Assembly (NCBI GenBank): GCA_910579595.1
Contig: CAJTVM010000131.1
Span: 1-6,090 of the forward strand
DNA from: an uncultured Oscillospiraceae bacterium
GTDB lineage: Bacteria; Bacillota; Clostridia; Oscillospirales; Oscillospiraceae
Direction of reading: 5' to 3'
DNA: 6,090 nt
A program made the position numbers and the translations under genes. Below the pieces are notes generated by a model, which was not told where the DNA came from, searched no databases, and saw only the letters and a program-made list of their open reading frames with translations. This document shows positions 4,938 to 6,090 of this stretch, one piece after another. Position 1 is the stretch's first letter, and each line of letters begins with the position of its first letter.

Positions 4938-5936
4938 ATGAAAAACCGATTTGGGCTGGTGACCAGCCTTTTGACCACCCTGTTTGCCTTTGGCGCCTTT
5001 GTGGCGCTGGCCATGACCCTGTGTTCCCTCACTGCCTGCGCCCCCGCGGGAGACGCGGCGGTTTCACCGCCGCCCCCGGCCTCTCCCATGGAGCCGTCTG
5101 AGCAGGTGTCGATCTCCCTCCCGGACCCTTCCGCGCGGCCTTCGGAGGGCGCGGTTCCCAGCCTGGGCGTCCCGGCTTCGGAATCGGTGGCGCCGCCCCC
5201 GGCCCAACCCTCTGCCGCTCCGAGCGCTCCTGCCCTGGCAGAGGTTTCCCAGACCCCGGCGCAGCCCTCCATCAGTCCTCTCAACCCCTCCTTCCCGGAG
5301 ATCCCGCTGGACGATGAGAGCAAGCGGATGCCCGTCCCCGATTTTCTGGATGAGGACCAGCAGATGCTCTACCGTCAGGCGCACAGCATATACAGCCGCC
5401 TGTTCGGCGCGAATGTCATGATCGCCGTCGGGATGGAGGACAAGTTTCCCGACCTGCCCAACCTGGAGGAGCGCAGCGGCATCGTCTACACCAAGGCCGT
5501 CGGGCGGTACGCCGCCTGGGCCGATTTTGACGCCATGATCCACTCCCTGTTCACCGACCGGTTCTGGACCGCCCGAAACGCCATCCAGCGCGGGGAACGG
5601 TACGTCAACATTAACGGCGCGCTCTACTTCCTGGACGTCTCCATGGGAGGGTATTACCGCAACGACAATTTCCCGGATACCTTCCAGCTGAAATCCAAAA
5701 CGGACGACGAAATTGTGTTCACCCTCACCGGCTACTACAGCTCCCCCTGGCCCAACGAGGGGGAGAGCGTTGAGCAGCGGGACCAGCGGCTGAGGGACGG
5801 CTGGGATTACACTCTGGATTTCAACGTCAAGCTGGTGCGCACGGCGGGGGGCTGGCGGTTCGACAGCTTCCACGCCACGGCGGCGGACCAGGAGGACCCG
5901 GAGACGGCGGCCCTGCTCCACAGGCTGCCCGGCTAG
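4938..5936 (+). CDS. Lipoprotein with Pro/Ser-rich linker and IseA/NTF2-like C-terminal domain
   Basis: A 332-residue secreted protein. ATG 4938 is preferred over the adjacent TTG (4935) because GGAGGA (4925-4930) is 7 bases before it. Residues 1-34 are a signal peptide with a long hydrophobic core ending in lipobox LTAC (Cys34), so the mature protein should be lipid-anchored. Residues ~36-124 are a low-complexity Pro/Ser/Ala linker, long enough to span part of the peptidoglycan. The folded part starts near LDDESKRMPVPDFLDEDQQM and includes LYRQAHSIYSRLFGANVMIA, YTKAVGRYAAWADFDAMIHS, LFTDRFWTARN, YVNINGALYFLDVSMGGYY and WDYTLDFNVKLVRTAGGWRF. The pattern (N-terminal helices, 'LF...F' segment, then antiparallel strands ending in a 'GGWRFDSF' hairpin) resembles IseA-type DL-endopeptidase inhibitors or NTF2-like lipoproteins. 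That assignment is by pattern only. It follows the DUF4358 frame by 30 bases and ends the operon before a strong terminator. Confidence 0.85.
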   Translation: MKNRFGLVTSLLTTLFAFGAFVALAMTLCSLTACAPAGDAAVSPPPPASPMEPSEQVSISLPDPSARPSEGAVPSLGVPASESVAPPPAQPSAAPSAPALAEVSQTPAQPSISPLNPSFPEIPLDDESKRMPVPDFLDEDQQMLYRQAHSIYSRLFGANVMIAVGMEDKFPDLPNLEERSGIVYTKAVGRYAAWADFDAMIHSLFTDRFWTARNAIQRGERYVNINGALYFLDVSMGGYYRNDNFPDTFQLKSKTDDEIVFTLTGYYSSPWPNEGESVEQRDQRLRDGWDYTLDFNVKLVRTAGGWRFDSFHATAADQEDPETAALLHRLPG

Positions 5937-5967
5937 GGCAGCCTATCTGCCACAAACGGGAATTCAG

Positions 5968-6009
5968 CCGGGAGGAAGCTCATAAAAATGAGCTTCCTCC
6001 CGGTTTTTT
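5968..6009 (+). terminator. Strong intrinsic terminator of the lipoprotein operon
   Basis: CCGGGAGGAAGCTCAT (5968-5983) and ATGAGCTTCCTCCCGG (5988-6003) form a perfect 16-bp stem with an AAAA loop, followed directly by six T residues (6004-6009). It lies 31 bases after the stop at 5936 and should end transcription from the 3456 promoter. Confidence 0.95.
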
Positions 6010-6041
6010 GATGGGCTGTCCTCAATGTTGAAAATTTGTGC

Positions 6042-6069
6042 TTGACAAATCGAGCGGTCGTACTATAAT
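6042..6069 (+). promoter_or_regulatory. Near-consensus sigma-A promoter with palindromic operator in the spacer
   Basis: TTGACA (6042-6047), a 16-base spacer and TATAAT (6064-6069) give perfect -35 and -10 hexamers. The spacer contains CGAGCGGTCG (6051-6060), which matches its own reverse complement at 8 of 10 positions (CGAnCGnTCG). Palindromes of this type between the hexamers are common operators of self-regulated TetR-family repressors. The regulated gene would start beyond 6090. Promoter identity is confident; the repressor family is an inference. Confidence 0.85.
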
Positions 6070-6090
6070 TGAAGTACAAATGTTTGATAT

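Noticed and set aside
5064..5921. 285-codon minus-strand frame opposite the third lipoprotein
   Set aside because: It is a GC-bias shadow of the plus-strand gene, which has a ribosome site, signal peptide and lipobox. The minus translation has no recognisable domain.
6080..6090. ATG at 6080 as start of the next gene
   Set aside because: It lies only about 10 bases after the -10 box, has no ribosome site and too little sequence remains to judge.
1..6090. CRISPR array, tRNA, rRNA or known riboswitch
   Set aside because: I found no regularly spaced repeats, no cloverleaf ending in CCA and no familiar riboswitch core on either strand.

Overview
The window looks like chromosomal DNA of a GC-rich gut Clostridia species, most likely an Oscillospiraceae/Flavonifractor-type organism. 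The reasons are strong GC3 bias, Gram-positive lipoprotein signals, strong GGAGG ribosome sites, and the gene families present: a YesN-like regulator, a beta-glucuronidase, a DUF255 protein and an SGNH hydrolase next to DUF4358. The taxonomic call is an inference from these families, not from a marker gene.

The left half (1-3300) is a stretch of broken genes. It starts with the 3' tip of an unidentified minus-strand gene (24-117). Next is the left end of an IS5-family insertion sequence with the first ~92 codons of its transposase (about 118-455). The element stops abruptly inside the receiver domain of an AraC-type two-component response regulator, whose first residues are missing and which has an extra base in a C6 run (456-1665). 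After that comes the first ~45 codons of a beta-glucuronidase (1706 to about 1845), also with an extra base in a C6 run. A palindrome-rich spacer of unknown origin follows (about 1846-2131). Then comes a DUF255/thioredoxin-like gene (2132-3132) broken by two frame changes and a large internal deletion. A bidirectional terminator (3155-3181) and a possible minus-strand gene tail (3193-3285) close this part. The regulator and the glucuronidase probably once formed a sugar-sensing and glucuronide-use locus.

The right half (3456-6009) is a compact transcription unit for cell-surface lipoproteins. An extended -10 promoter (3456-3484) with alternating TAGAC/GTCTA repeats leads into an intact SGNH/GDSL hydrolase lipoprotein (3554-4432). 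It is followed by a DUF4358 lipoprotein that is frameshifted near its 3' end (4438-4907), then an intact lipoprotein with a long Pro/Ser/Ala linker and a C-terminal domain possibly of IseA/NTF2 type (4938-5936). A strong terminator (5968-6009) ends the unit. All three products carry lipoboxes and should sit on the outer face of the membrane. SGNH plus DUF4358 is a pairing known in Clostridia beside MBOAT acyltransferase/DHHW genes, but neither partner is in this window.

The window ends with a near-consensus promoter (6042-6069) whose spacer holds an imperfect palindrome, as in TetR-regulated promoters; its gene lies beyond the window. I found no CRISPR array, rRNA or tRNA. I do not see a convincing new defence or biosynthetic system. 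The main points of interest are the gene decay, the palindromic spacer and the three-lipoprotein operon.
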